A stretch of DNA of 64,000 bases from Agarophyton chilense (lineage: Eukaryota; Rhodophyta; Florideophyceae; Gracilariales; Gracilariaceae). The stretch is from contig JARGXX010000086.1 of NCBI GenBank assembly GCA_030374765.1, positions 372,001 through 436,000 of the forward strand, written 5' to 3'. The translations under genes and the position numbers were made by a program. Every line of letters starts with the position of its first letter. Within the stretch, counting starts at the first letter, position 1. The notes beneath the pieces are model-generated. The model made no database searches and had not been told where the DNA came from. It saw only the letters and a list, made by a program, of their open reading frames with translations. Shown piece by piece: positions 42,525-54,471 of this stretch.

Positions 42525-43401
42525 TCATTGAACAGCGTGTGCCTCTGCAGATGTGACAGATTATTGTACAGTTTCGGCCATTGTCGCGTCATTGACCTTT
42601 ACATAACACCTCTCTGTTGTGTCTATAACTCTGAAACAGTGGGTCCGTGTGCTTCTTCTTGTAGCGAACGCCCATGCCCAACGAGCACCAACTGCACTTT
42701 TCATAGTTATGGGCCCCCACCGCGAAGACCCCCATATTTTCAATTCAATATCTACTCGTCTATCTTTTATCTTGTTGTACAGATGAACTTTAAAATCGAC
42801 GCCATTATTGTAACTATAGCTCTATGACAAAAGTTTCATGATGCTCTGGATACAATTAAATTCGAACAAGATACCTTTCATACTGCAAGACATCGTATTA
42901 GTATCCCAACTAGAAAGCTGTAGGAAACTAGTTACCGTCTTCATGGAACCGTTCACGCCTGAGTCGAAGAACCCCTTTCTTGACGATGTGCCACCCATCA
43001 AGCCCTGATATTCATCCGTGTCTCCTTTGCCACTCTAATCGATATCCACTGCTAAATTCAAACTGCGTCGCCTACTGTTAGTACCCTTATCGCTACCGTC
43101 CTCTTAAAAGCAATTCCCTATTTTGTATTACGGACAAATTATGAATAATTTAGGGAGGCTTTTAGTGTTTTGACATATCCTGAGTTTAATCAAGTATGTT
43201 GATACTTGTTCTCTTATTTGCAGCTCCGACAAAGGTGATAAACAATTTATTCCAGCAATTTTTTTTCTTGTACAGGTCGTACTACGCACAGTAAGCTATC
43301 GAAGGAAGAATTTGAGGAGATCAAGTACAATACGAAGTGCCATCGATGCTGGTAACCTGGTGATTGGGGTTTCATGCTGAAAATGCTGACTACGATTCAT
43401 C

Positions 43402-43662
43402 TCATCTAAGCCCCAGGCCCCCACCGGAGGAAAAAAATAATACCAATGCCAAAATGATGGATCCTGAGATAACAAAGTCGGCGTAGACTACAGTGTGTTG
43501 AATGTCGCCACGCCAGAATGATTCAGGGCCGTTCTCAAAAAACAGTTGCGGGCGTGATGCACTTGAACTTCTTTCTCTCTCTGCCCAGAAGATCTTTGCT
43601 ACGTAAGACCATTCTTTGAACGAAGGGTGGCTGTTTTGTTTTAATAAATACAATAGGAACAA
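43402..43662 (-). CDS. Doubtful small tail-anchored-type protein
   Basis: An 86-residue frame ending in one clear membrane span (VVYADFVISGSIILALVLFF) with a glycine-rich tail. The span would suit a small photosynthetic or tail-anchored subunit, but I do not recognise it, and the first 50 residues have no clear character. It might be an exon of a larger gene. Confidence 0.22.
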   Translation of the reverse strand: MFLLYLLKQNSHPSFKEWSYVAKIFWAERERSSSASRPQLFFENGPESFWRGDIQHTVVYADFVISGSIILALVLFFSSGGGLGLR

Positions 43663-44221
43663 ATAACCTTATGTCGTTCCACCTTAGCTCTTTTGAAGCT
43701 TGTCGCGCGTCGTGCGTCCACACTCTACAGCTACGGGGTTGTCCGTCTGGCAGTCTGCGTCACAGAACCTTGGTTTTCGCCGAGCTCATTTCAGCTGTGG
43801 CCAGGGTTGCATGTAGTGGTGAGGAACGCAAAAGGAAAGCCCGCGCGACAGCGCAAAGGTGGGGACAGCCGGTGCGCCTCCGCCAAGTCAGACAAGAGGT
43901 TTCGAAGGGAGTGAAGTTAGCAATCTACCCTTCGTAGATACCTTCATATAAACGAAAGCCATTTCCAAACAACGGCAAATCCAAAGGACAATTTTCATGA
44001 AACGATTGCCCTCTGCACCAAAAGCTCTGGCGCCCGTTTTTTGAAATCTTCCAAATGTTTGATACCTTCGTCTAGATGCCGAACAGATCAATGCGCGAAA
44101 GAGCACCGACCGGAACCCAAAATTACCGACCGTGAACAGAAGAGCGCAAGCCCCATACGATTCCCACCTAATGAGTAGCGCTCTTTCTCTGTAGACCTGT
44201 CGTCAGCGCTCCTACCCCGTG

Positions 44222-45379
44222 ATGGCCTTTACGTTTGGCGGGTCGAGCCAAAGTCAGCCTTCCGTCGGCTTTGGGACGGCAGCATCAAGTCAAGCCGCTG
44301 GTTCATTTGGGTTTGGCGGTTCCCAACCGCAGTCGCAGTCCCTTTTCGGATCCACTCCGCAATCCCAATCGCTTTTCGGTCAACCTCAGTCTCAATCTCT
44401 GTTTGGGCAACCACAATCACAACCTCTCTTCGGACAATCAAGTCAATCGCTTTTTGGACAGTCAAGTCAGTCGCTTTTCGGACAACCTCAGTCTCTCTTT
44501 GGACAACCTCAGTCGAGCACTAGTCTGTTTGGTGCGCAGAGTCAGTCCGTATGGGGCCAGTCATCATCTGCGTTTGGCGGGTCCTCTTTGTTTGGAGCAT
44601 CGCAACCGCAAATGACACAGAATCAGCAACAGCAACAACAACAGCAACAACCATTACGTCTTCCCCGTTCATTGACAGATGTGATCGAAACGCTCAATCC
44701 GCTGCACCCAGAATCCAAATTCCATACAGCTCTGTATAACCGAGTCTCACCAGGCGATATTTCGCGATACAAACGACCTTCAGATATGGACGAAAAGCTC
44801 TGGGATGAAGCTGTGGAAAAAAATCCCGACCCATCACGTCTCGTTCCTGTGCAAGCAAATCTTTTTGACGATCTCATCGAACGATCCAACACGCAAGCAA
44901 AGCGAATTGATGAGCATCTTATAGTGCTCTCTAAGATAAAGCAACTCATCAAGAAAATCGATGGAGAAGTGGATACGGACATATCCACCAAACTTGCAGC
45001 ATATCGACGGAGACATCGCGAACTTGCACGCAAATTGTTGCGGATTGCTTCTATTGTTGAACTAGAGGCATCAAACATTGATTCCAGTGGAATTTTGACC
45101 CCGACTGAAACCGAACGAAAGAAGAGGCTGGATACGATTGCCCGAGCTTTGGCAGCTCCGGCTGAATTCAAGGACAAGCTTAGCGACCTCGTTGAAATTG
45201 CTGAAACAACTATCCTGAATCGACAGACCCAGCCAGCTGTTGAAATTCGTGATCCCAAGGCTGCCAACACCATCAAACAACTTTTGAGCGACCAACTACA
45301 GGGAATCCAACACCTCAGTCACGTATGTGATCGTACTGATCGCGATATTTCTATTATGGCTGCCGCGCTGAATCGATGA
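44222..45379 (+). CDS. NUP54: FG nucleoporin Nup54
   Basis: 385 residues from the ATG at 44222. The first ~135 residues are an FG-repeat domain, with many SLFG units separated by Gln/Ser/Pro (SLFGQPQSQSLFGQ) and ending in a polyglutamine run encoded by CAA/CAG. From about residue 150 the Nup54 fold follows: LNPLHPESKFHTALYNRVSP, then DEAVEKNPDPSRLVPVQANL, matching the family's 'F..LFYN.V.P' and 'NPDP....PV...GF.DL' blocks, and a long coiled-coil region (RIDEHLIVLSKIKQLIKKID; YRRRHRELARKLLRIASIVE). Nup54 with Nup62 and Nup58 forms the central channel of the nuclear pore, where its FG repeats bind transport receptors. No introns seen. Confidence 0.9.
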   Translation: MAFTFGGSSQSQPSVGFGTAASSQAAGSFGFGGSQPQSQSLFGSTPQSQSLFGQPQSQSLFGQPQSQPLFGQSSQSLFGQSSQSLFGQPQSLFGQPQSSTSLFGAQSQSVWGQSSSAFGGSSLFGASQPQMTQNQQQQQQQQQPLRLPRSLTDVIETLNPLHPESKFHTALYNRVSPGDISRYKRPSDMDEKLWDEAVEKNPDPSRLVPVQANLFDDLIERSNTQAKRIDEHLIVLSKIKQLIKKIDGEVDTDISTKLAAYRRRHRELARKLLRIASIVELEASNIDSSGILTPTETERKKRLDTIARALAAPAEFKDKLSDLVEIAETTILNRQTQPAVEIRDPKAANTIKQLLSDQLQGIQHLSHVCDRTDRDISIMAAALNR

Positions 45380-45506
45380 TGATGTATGATATGACTCGGA
45401 GAATCTTGTGGGGTTTCATCTACTTGTTGCCGTAGCTACTCTTGGTGCATATATGTTTTATCTCTTCATGAATCAACCAATTCGTGCTGTGGTTTGCGTT
45501 GTTGAT

Positions 45507-45518
45507 GGGGGGGGGGGG
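45507..45518. repeat. Poly-G run
   Basis: Twelve G in a row, directly seen, about 130 bp after the Nup54 stop. Confidence 0.9.
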
Positions 45519-47651
45519 TTCTCGTATGATATTTTTCTCTATTGATTGAGGACTGGCTTGGATTGAGAGTGAGTATGGATCTATTCGGTATTTGGTACCC
45601 CACCACTGCCTACAACTCCTCTCCAAATGCTAGACTACGACTGTGTCGTGTAATGCACCACATACGAGCGCCACCTTCCTGACATTTGCAACATAGGCAC
45701 AATCGCTAACGGCGTACATCATATGTACAGTTCTCTCCTGATACGAGGAGGATGAGAATCACTCGGGTCGTAGTAGCCAATCGAGATCTCCATATATCTG
45801 TCTGCTGAGCATCTTGAAGCGTGGCTGACCATGAACCCTGCGAAACCTCAAAGAAACTAGCCATTGTTGTTGAAACACAAGTAGTATTTTCTCGGATAGA
45901 GGCTGCAACGGCAAGTTGTCTTAGGCCATGCTATTCTTTCGCCGAGAAATATGGAGCATTTTTTATTCTTAGATAGTCGGGCCGTCTCTTCGACCCGTCA
46001 AAGGTTGGTCGGGGCGTTTCGAAACAAAGGCGCGGCTATCGCGTTTGTGGAGCAATTGCCAGCCCGAGCAGAAAGACTCTCAATACAGTTCGTTCAGAAG
46101 GAGAAGGTGCGGTGTTGCAGTCGATGCATTCTGTCGGTTCTATACGGGTCCGTAGTCGTAGCAATAAACGTGTGATTGTCCCACAATTGCAAAACTCACG
46201 CTTTGATAGCTGAGGGATAGAGTTATGAAGGAGAATTACAGAGAGAGGCTTGATGTCAAGGCAGCGTGGACTGTCTGCAGATTGTGAATGTCGTCATGAA
46301 ATTGCTGTGACCGTTTTGAGTCGAGGGTGTAAACAGAATGGTGTTGATGTTGTACGCAGGGTTAGGTCGTAGTTTGTTGGAGGAGTCGTGTGACCGTGGC
46401 GGTGTGAGGGAGGCGTTTGTGGGACGAATGAAGCGACGGGCGGGAGATTTAAGTGCAATGTGGTGGCGGTTCTGCGGCTTATGTGCCGACATGAGACTGG
46501 TTTGAGTCGAAATGTGGAACTACTAGTGGCGAGAACACAAATAAGTCAAGGGCGAAAGAATTGGTGTGTTGAAGATGATGTACACTTAATGGTAGATTGT
46601 TTACACAGTTATATATAAGGATATGTATATGATGCGATTAAAAAAGAATTTCTACAGTTGCACGCGGCTTCAATTCAAGACATACATCATGTCTCATGTC
46701 ATGTTTGTCGAACAGACCTGGCCGGCGCTGACAAGATTAGTGAAACGCACGTTACAAAGGCGCCCTCGGAGCGAAACAATGCGCGGAAAGAACCAAGGCA
46801 GATATGATGACGAACAAGCCAGCCTTCTCGGGGACAGCCATTGCCAAGGCAGGGTGTGAGACATGACGAAGAGTGCCGAAACGAAGCGCGCGTGACGCAC
46901 TCTTCAAGCGTTTTGGCTTGTTGCAGATAGGCGGTCGTATACGGCTTTGAAGTGAATGAACCATCGCTTTTTAGCTCTTCTGTTTCGCTTAGACAGGAGT
47001 TAGGATTGAGGCGGTTTTGAAGAGGTGTTGGGAGATGTTTCTGCTATAGATTTGTGTCGCAGGTTTGATTCATTCTCGACGCAGTGTCGGCTGCCGGGGC
47101 AGATGTGTAAACGGGCGAAGAGGTCGGGGTGGGATGAGGGAGGGTGTGGCGACGGGGACGGACGGATGGGTTAAGGTCGGCGGCGAGGAGGAGGGACACC
47201 GCGAAGGGGTATCTATAGTATCGAAAAGTGTCCAGTGTAGGGAAGGCAAGGTATAGATTGACAGCAGAAGAAGTTGGCAAATACGAACGCTGTAGATATA
47301 TGCGTAGACAGGTGTCGGGCGTGAGGAAGACGGACAATGCAGCAAATGATTCACATGTGTTTAGCGAGATGAAAGCGTGGTTCGTCGGCGATCTGTCACA
47401 CCACGATTGGAACATACGACACCTCAACTCCCAATGAACGCCCGCGAGGCGCACGATATTTGCACACAATGTCTTGTGGTTGGTGGCTCGCCGAGTGTAC
47501 TCATTCTGCTCTTTATTCGCTCCTGTGCAGATGTTTTTTCGGTGGCCAATTGGCGCGCTGGAAAGGTGAGAACTCAATTCGGCCAAGCTTTTTGTGAGGC
47601 CTCCACTGCATCCCCCCACCGTGCATTGACACACGTGGCGCTCGTGTTAAG

Positions 47652-47696
47652 GTGTACCAATTCGTACATAAATTGGGGATGTACGAATTGCTACAC
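47652..47696. repeat. Palindrome with long arms
   Basis: CAATTCGTACAT (47658-47669) and ATGTACGAATTG (47679-47690) are perfect inverted copies around a 9-base loop. Outside them GTGTA (47652-47656) pairs with TACAC (47692-47696) across one mismatch, giving 18-base arms. It could form a stable hairpin or bind a dimeric factor. Confidence 0.8.
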
Positions 47697-48684
47697 GTGG
47701 ACGGGCCTGCGTTTGGCTTTTGTCTGTCATGCGTGCGGCAGCTGATCTATTTTGCCTTGCATGACACCAGGAACCGCCAGCAATGACTGCCATCATGGTC
47801 ATTCTCATCATGACTTACAACTTGCCTCCCATGTACGACGGGCATCACGGACCTGGGGTTCCCCAAAAGCAGCGCGGATAGACACATGGGTGCCGTCATA
47901 GGTTGCAATCTACCATCCATAACTTTCCGTCATCCTTCGTACCCATCGCTCACAACCTCCTCAAGCCCTTTTCTTCGCAACGAGACAGCTTTTTGCTTGT
48001 GTAGAACTGCTGCCCCAGTACTGAGTCCAATCCATCGTTTGCCTCACGCAATTTCATATTTCTACAAACGCGATTCTCCTCTTGTCTTTTTGACAATGGT
48101 CGCTGGGCATGGCGCGCGTCTTGCTCTGATGCCCTGCAATCGTCGCTGTGAAAACGAACATAACTGTCACTGTAGCGCATCGAAACATACCGACTGGAGC
48201 CTTATGCCACGAGTTATCTCACCAGTTCATCGTCAACCAGTCCACGCAAACTCCTTGCCTTTTTTAGCTACCGTGTAACCCATTCAACAATACAACGAGC
48301 CCCAATCATCTCGTTCTCACAATAACCCCCACATGTGACAAAGAAAATTACAACAAGCATTTGTCATTGTTTGGAAAGCTTTGACCTGTTTGTTTCTTCC
48401 CTGGCCTTGCTGAAAATGTCCACCACGCACTGTGTTGCCATTTCTGCGTTCTTCTGTAGAAATAAAACCTATGTTGTCAACAATAAGACTACCGTACTAA
48501 GTGCTATATTAGCACTTTCTTCGTTCTTGTTCCACACCTCTAATCACCGGTCACACTCTCCCTCTCTCCATTTCCCTGCATCGAACACGCCTCTTCTCTT
48601 TGCCCTATTTCTTGCCTGACTAAACCCCCCTTTTAGCTCTAAACATACTCTGCGGCTAAATTACCAAAAAGGCACACCTACGTG

Positions 48685-49956
48685 ATGGCTCGGATAGGCT
48701 TTGTGAGTCGCGCTTCTCACAGCTATCTCAATTCCATGACAGAAATTGCCCTCGAATTACAACGTCGCGGGAATCAAATCGTGTTCATTGGAGTTCCGGA
48801 CATTCGTCCAAAGCTCAAAGACTTTGACTTTGAAGTGCTTCTCATCGGCGAAGCGGAGTTTCCTGTAGGATATGTGTCAACCTCAATGACAATGCTGGGG
48901 GAACTCCACGGCCACCAAGCCTTGCGTTTCAGCTCAGACCACATCGCCGAGAATGGAAGGGCGTATCTAAGAGATGGACCAGAAATCGTCAGAGCTGCAA
49001 ATCTGGATCTTCTGGTTATTGAACAGACTGTTGTTTCCATGAGGACAGTTGCGGAAGCACAAAACATTCCCTACATCACAGTGTGTGTTTCGCTTATCTC
49101 CAATCCGGATCCTCTTGTACCGCCTGTGTTTTCTCATCGTATTCCTTCTGCTGCACCTATATCCAAGCTTCAAACATATGTTGAACATCGGATAGAAAAG
49201 TTTCTTACACACAACATCTTCACCGACGTTCATCAAAAGCGAAAGGAATGGAATCTGCCCCCGATTCGTGACCCCGCCACATCTCATTCTCCATATGCCA
49301 CGATTGTTCAGCTCCCCAAATCAATTGATTTCCCCAGGAAACATCTTCCCTCAACGTTTCACTACATTGGAAGATTCTCCGATCCGTCGGGCACAGAACC
49401 GTTGAGCAGAAATGTTTCTTTTCCATTCGAGAAGCTTGATGGTAGACCTATAATCTATGCTTCCCTCGGCACGATTGTAAACGAAACGCAAGGGCTGTCC
49501 TCAAAGATTGTACAATCATGCAAGGGAGTGAATGCACAACTGGTTCTATCATTCGGCAATCCGCAATCCTTTGTTGAGGACGAAATTGGCGACGCAATTG
49601 TGGTACCATTCGCACCACAGGAGAAGCTCGTATCAATGTCCTCTCTGGTTATTACGCATGGCGGAAACAACACTGTTACTATGGCCTTGTCTTATGGGGT
49701 GCCTATGGTCGTTATTCCTGTAGGGAATGATCAACCGGGAGTGGCCGCTCGTGTGGTGGCTGCTGGTTTGGGTGTTTGTGTAAACGCCAAAAAAATGAAT
49801 GTTGGTTCTTTCCGTTCCTCTTTAAAGGAAGTGTTGGTTGGCAGCAAATATCGTGAGCAGGCGGCAAAGGTGCGGAGGGAAATAGAAGAAGCGGGTGGAG
49901 TGCAAAAAACCGCTGATATAGCTGAGATGGTTGCAAAGACTGGACAAGCTGTTTAG
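48685..49956 (+). CDS. GT1-family UDP-sugar glycosyltransferase, CrtX/MGT-like
   Basis: 423 residues from the ATG at 48685. The N-terminal half opens with the Rossmann start IGFVSRASHSYLNSMTEIAL and ends in a hinge. The C-terminal half has the sugar-donor block RPIIYASLGTIVNE, FAPQEKLVSMSSLVITHGG and NTVTMALSYGVPMVVIPVG, with GNDQPGVAARVVAAGLG after it; the His-Gly-Gly at about residue 325 is the hallmark of GT1 enzymes. The shape is that of bacterial MGT/zeaxanthin glucosyltransferases (CrtX) more than plant UGTs, which have a longer PSPG box. The acceptor is not readable; a carotenoid or other small lipophilic molecule would fit CrtX-like enzymes. Acquisition from bacteria is a possibility, not shown. 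Confidence 0.85.
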   Translation: MARIGFVSRASHSYLNSMTEIALELQRRGNQIVFIGVPDIRPKLKDFDFEVLLIGEAEFPVGYVSTSMTMLGELHGHQALRFSSDHIAENGRAYLRDGPEIVRAANLDLLVIEQTVVSMRTVAEAQNIPYITVCVSLISNPDPLVPPVFSHRIPSAAPISKLQTYVEHRIEKFLTHNIFTDVHQKRKEWNLPPIRDPATSHSPYATIVQLPKSIDFPRKHLPSTFHYIGRFSDPSGTEPLSRNVSFPFEKLDGRPIIYASLGTIVNETQGLSSKIVQSCKGVNAQLVLSFGNPQSFVEDEIGDAIVVPFAPQEKLVSMSSLVITHGGNNTVTMALSYGVPMVVIPVGNDQPGVAARVVAAGLGVCVNAKKMNVGSFRSSLKEVLVGSKYREQAAKVRREIEEAGGVQKTADIAEMVAKTGQAV

Positions 49957-52258
49957 CCGTTTGTGGCTACATGAGTATATTTCTAGAAAATAACTTTTTT
50001 GTTTTTGGTGGGGCGAGTTGCTAAAACATACTAAACAAACGATTGAGGTCTCATTTATAACATATTACTCTTGCCGTCCCCGTCAGAATCGCTACCATAA
50101 TAACGTTGTCCGTTGACTACAAATATTGCTCAAAGATGGTGGCCACCTACAGAAGCGGAAATGTGAGCCGTGAATGGGCAATCATGGTAAGCAGAAGTAC
50201 GTGTGGAAATAGGTTGTGAATTGTGTTCACCAACATATGAGTTTGTGCAGGGCGCAGAGGAAATTATGAGTGGCAAAGAACATATCGCGCAAGAATTAGA
50301 AATTGGTTTTGAAAACAGTTCATAACGGAAGCATATTCCGTTGAAGTTTGAGTTTATTGATAATAGACTTGAGATATTTGAATGCTTGCTGAGCATTTAG
50401 TGCTGTTTGGCGAGTCGGGCTCGGCAGATTTTAAATTGTTGAGGACACAACTGAAGCGCGGGCCCATTCGCAATTGGTCGTTCCCGGCACGCGAGAAAAG
50501 AAATATCTTTATTAGTAGGCGAGCATTTTGTTATTTTTGGCGCAAATGTGTGTCGTGTCGTCCAACATGAATCGAGCAGTTTTTCTGTTAAATGTGGAAC
50601 ATTGTGAGTACTTGCCCAAAGCATGGAGCAAAAAGTGCTCTAAACGTGTACTTGGGTCTTGCAAGTAAGGCAATACTGTAGTAAATAAAAATGGAATTGT
50701 GTTGATCACATCAAAGGACTAGCACTCTAAATTGAAGAGATTTGAGAGAATATATGGGAATTTATGTGACAGTAGCACTGATACAGTGGTTTCGAGCACT
50801 CTAAAATCACTCTTTTCTACGCTGTAGAGACGCACATTGAAGAGAAACACTTGTGCTGTAAAGGTGAGAAAGTTAAATTTGAAAAATGTACGGTCGCAGA
50901 CGATGCGAACTAGTGTTGTTCTGCTGGATGGGCGAAGCGGGAAGGGTCGGCGTACCGTTCACTGAAGGCGAAAAGAATAGCTGTTTCTGTGACGAGAGGG
51001 GCCTACTCGCAGATAGTAGGGTTTCTAGGCACGCGGAAAAGAAATTATTTCAAGGCTCAAGCGCGACTTGATCGATCAAAGTGGCTGTTGGACACGGCGT
51101 GCTTTCGACAGCTGCTTGCTGCCTGTCTGTGTTTTCTTTCCCAGCCCCCCCTCCCTACACTACGGCTACAGCTTGCTCTAGAATCCGAAAGGTTGTCGCC
51201 CTAAGCAGGGCGGGAAGCACGCTCAGCGTTGCCGCGTTGCCGCGCCCTGCTTCGGTCCTGGAACGCATGAAAGCCCTTGCTGCCAAAGCTTGAACCGTAT
51301 TAAATAAATAACTATACTAAAACGTACCGAGGATATGAAGTGGTGATGGACGGATAGTAAGTTGTGTGCTCTGTAGGATTGTTGCAACGCAGAAGTAAAG
51401 ACAGTTGTAAAGGTGGTGTAGATAAAGGTGTAAGTAGTTTTAGCTGTTAATTAGATGGAGTTTTGGTGCACGTGTATTTGAGTGGATTTTGTTAATGTGT
51501 TAAATGTTAATTTGCATGCAGTGTTTTACCAATCAAAATATGGAGTGAATTGGTGGTTGATGTAGCTCAAGCACCCCCTGTTTGGGTAAATAAGAAGCAA
51601 GGATGAAGTTGTTGTTGGTCATCGCAGAGTGTATGCTTTTCTTGACGAAATCGATAAGAGCGTAAGGCCGCCCATGTAGCTTGGGATGACAAAAGAAAAG
51701 AAACCGTGGTACCTTACTCTGCGCAAGTTAATCAGTTCATAGCGTATGGCTTTTGTATCCGTTTACTAGAAATACTGGCGAGCGGAAATGTGTTGCACGA
51801 ACGGCAACAATACATTAGTTACAAGTCATACGAGTAGAGTGCACACGTATTTTTTCCATTCGCTTGAGTGTACTTAGCACATTCTTGGGGCGACAAGTTG
51901 TGGCACACAACGTGTCGCTAACAATGTTAGTTGGCTTAGCAACTAAAGGCTTTGCATGTGTGGTCAGGTTGACGAGATAGATGGGTGCACTGTAGAGGGT
52001 GCATTTGTTAGCACTTCTATGTGATACAGCAAAGACTGTAACTGTGTGAGGGGCGATACATGTGTAGCGTGTTGTGGTACGACAGGCTAGATAAGGTTAA
52101 TATGGTGGCGTTTGCTGCGCACACGCTTGGCTTAACCTAGTACAGTGTCTATCTACTGACACGAATGGTCACAAAGGGCGAACGCATGCCCCAAATCCAA
52201 AATACACGTGCAATTGTGAAAAGCGCGAGTTTTGTTATTTTGGTTAAGTACGCTGTCA
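49957..52258. other. Intergenic, AT-rich, no gene seen
   Basis: About 2.3 kb between the glycosyltransferase and the cyclin gene. No supported frame, RNA gene or repeat array found. Confidence 0.4.
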
Positions 52259-52489
52259 ATGCCGTGTCGACCTAGTGATCGCCCACATCGATTGCCTCAC
52301 TCGCTCGCTCGGCCTCTTGCGCGCGCGTTTGCACTCCCTGCCACGCACTCACCGCCCACGTCCATCGTCACGACCATCCGCTCGCCGCACGCGCAGTTGG
52401 CGACGCCCGCCACGCACCCTTGTCGGGACAATGTTGCCACGGCCATGAAACCAAGCGCCACTATCATCCATCCTCCTCATCCGCCTCCT

Positions 52490-52529
<40 letters not shown>

Positions 52530-53983
52530 GCGCCATGTACGCGCGCGAGCCGCACCACGCACATCCCACCGCCCACATCCACGCCCACCTACATCCCCTT
52601 ACCCACGTGACCGCTCACGCCCACGCCCACGCCCACGCCCACGCCCACGCCCACGCCCACGCACAAGCGCAAGCACATGCGCACTCGCACTCGCACGCAT
52701 CGCAATTACCGTCGTTACCGTCGCGTCGCGCGGCGCCCTTGGTGCCATCATCGCTGTCGCGCGTGCTACAATCGTGCGGCGTGCCGGCGTCACAAACCGC
52801 CGTTACGACGCAGCAGTCATGCGCGTCGTACCAGCAGCCGCCGCCGCCGCCACCGCCACCGCCCACGTACGACGCCTTTCGAAAGCCGCGCGCCGCGCAT
52901 CCACACGCGGCTGCCGTCGCGGCGCGATCTGTCGCAGTGCGCTCCGTCGCGACGCGCTCTGTCGCAGCACCACCACCACCCATGGGTGCGTCGTTTGCAC
53001 CGGCGCCGCACGCGCACTTTCTGCAAAAAGCGCCGCCACCTCCACCGCCGCCGCCTCCGCCTCCGCCTCCACCACCGGTGCATGCTCCGCTCTTGCCGCT
53101 GCAGCCGCAGCCACAAGTTTTGCACGCACACGCGCGTGCTGCGCCGTCGTCGTCGTCGTCGTCGTCCCATGCGTCCGCGCACTGTGGCGACAGGCCGTTT
53201 GTGGGCTCTCTCACAAAGGAACAGTTCGTGGAGGCGGCGTCCGCCCATTTGGACGCCTCCGCGAGCGCCAATGACAACACTTTCCCGCTGCCGGTGTTCT
53301 CGGAGCCCGAGAGCGTGTTTTTCAGCGTTGTCAAACCCGAAATTGCTACACGCGAGTACATGAAGCGACTGGTGACTTACACGCAGTGCAGCCCCGCCGC
53401 GTTCGTGCTCATGTTGGTGTACTTGGATCGCGTAGCCAAGGTGAACAAAAAGCTCGTCATGACGCCGTTCAACATGCATCGTCTGCTCATCACGGCGCTC
53501 ACGCTGGCGTGCAAGAATCTGGATGACCAGTGCTTTGCCAACGCGCACTACGCCAAGGTTGGGGGCATCCCTACGGTGCGCGAGATGAACCGCCTGGAAC
53601 TGCAGTTTCTCAAGTACCTGGACTACATGCTATTCGTGAAACGTGAGGAGCACGACACCAAAGTGGCGCAGCTGCGGGGCACGCAGCCGCCGTCGCCCAC
53701 TTGCGTTAATGTGACGCCGTTCCCGCAAGCGCCGTTCTCGCAGGCGCCATTCTCGCAAGCGCCGCAACGCGTGCAGTTTGACTATGAGCGAAAGCCCGTG
53801 GTGGTGGGCGCGACGACGCCATTCCGCTACGAGCGGAAGGTGGCGTCGACGGCGATGAGTGCGGAACGCGGCTACGCCCACGCACAGGTGTCTACCGGCA
53901 GTGGCCTAAAGCGCAGCACGCACGCCGACGCGAGCGCATACCGTTTTCCCAACTGGCTTCGGCAGCAACATCAGCAGCCATGA
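52259..53983 (+). CDS. U/P-type (Pho80-like) cyclin with a long low-complexity leader
   Basis: The cyclin box lies in the last third: FSVVKPEIATREYMKRLVTY, SPAAFVLMLVYLDRVAKVN, FNMHRLLITALTLACKNLDD and the signature AKVGGIPTVREMNRLELQFL, which match Pho80/CYCU cyclins. These bind cyclin-dependent kinases of the Pho85/CDKA group and act in phosphate response and growth control. Before the box are about 330 residues of runs: a polyproline run coded by (CCG)n near 52482-52530, His-Ala repeats coded by CACGCC at 52615-52662, and PPPPPP again near 53040. After it come QAPFSQAPFSQAP repeats. The first ATG at 52259 gives 574 residues; the next good start, 52445 (GCCACGGCCATGA), is a real alternative. 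No membrane segment. Confidence 0.85.
52482..52530. repeat. (CCG)n trinucleotide run
   Basis: An almost pure CCG repeat coding for polyproline in the cyclin leader. Directly seen; likely unstable in length. Confidence 0.9.
52615..52662. repeat. (CACGCC)n hexanucleotide run
   Basis: About eight CACGCC units coding for alternating His-Ala in the cyclin leader. Directly seen. Confidence 0.9.
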
Positions 53984-54471
53984 TAGCCGTGAAGCAGCGC
54001 TGGTGTAATGCCAACGCTGGCGCTCGTGTACCCTTTTTGTATAGTTTTCTCTTTTGAACATATTCAATAACACGTTGCCACGTTGCCACGCTGTTGAGCA
54101 CCATCATTACCAAATCAAACCGTGTGTCTATCGCTGTGCCACGTGCCCGTCTGTACCATGTGTCAATGCTGGCAAAATATCGAGCGTTTAGATTCGCAAC
54201 ACACGCACCGTGCACTCAAAATCTGCAGCGTGCCAATGGGCACCCCGCGCCGCGCCCATTGGCCGCGAATATCTGCCGCCGACCAATCGCCTCGCGCTCC
54301 GCAGCAAGCGCCATCTGGAGCGCGCGAGAAGCGCATTCGGAGCCGCCGCCGTCGCCGCCCACACCACCGCTGCTTTGTTATTACGTACATGTGCTCTTGC
54401 GCGAGCGTCTCTTGTGTCGCCATCTTCGTTTCTGTCGTACATGTTTCGCTTGCTTTCACTTTGTTCTAACC
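53984..54471. promoter_or_regulatory. Intergenic region between cyclin and F-box genes
   Basis: Nearly 490 bp on the same strand, holding the cyclin 3' end and the F-box promoter. The short direct repeat GTTGCCACGTTGCCACGC (about 54074-54091) is seen. Nothing else specific. Confidence 0.4.

Larger units (their letters stand above)
41078..44221. other. Intergenic, upper part GC-rich, with two doubtful small membrane-type frames
   Basis: About 3.1 kb. The first ~900 bp are GC-rich and include the MYB promoter. Two minus-strand frames inside are listed separately with low confidence. The rest is AT-richer and shows no recognisable gene, element end or RNA. Confidence 0.4.
45380..48684. other. 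Long intergenic stretch with a strong palindrome
   Basis: About 3.3 kb without a supported gene. A run of 12 G occurs at 45507-45518. A near-perfect palindrome is at 47652-47696 (listed separately). Short frames on both strands have random composition. Confidence 0.45.

Noticed and set aside
47044-47634. 196-residue minus-strand frame
   Set aside because: Random-looking composition, overlapping frames of similar length on the other strand, no domain.
52420-53548. Several long frames on both strands across the cyclin leader
   Set aside because: They are out-of-frame readings of CCG and CACGCC repeats; only one frame leads into the cyclin box.
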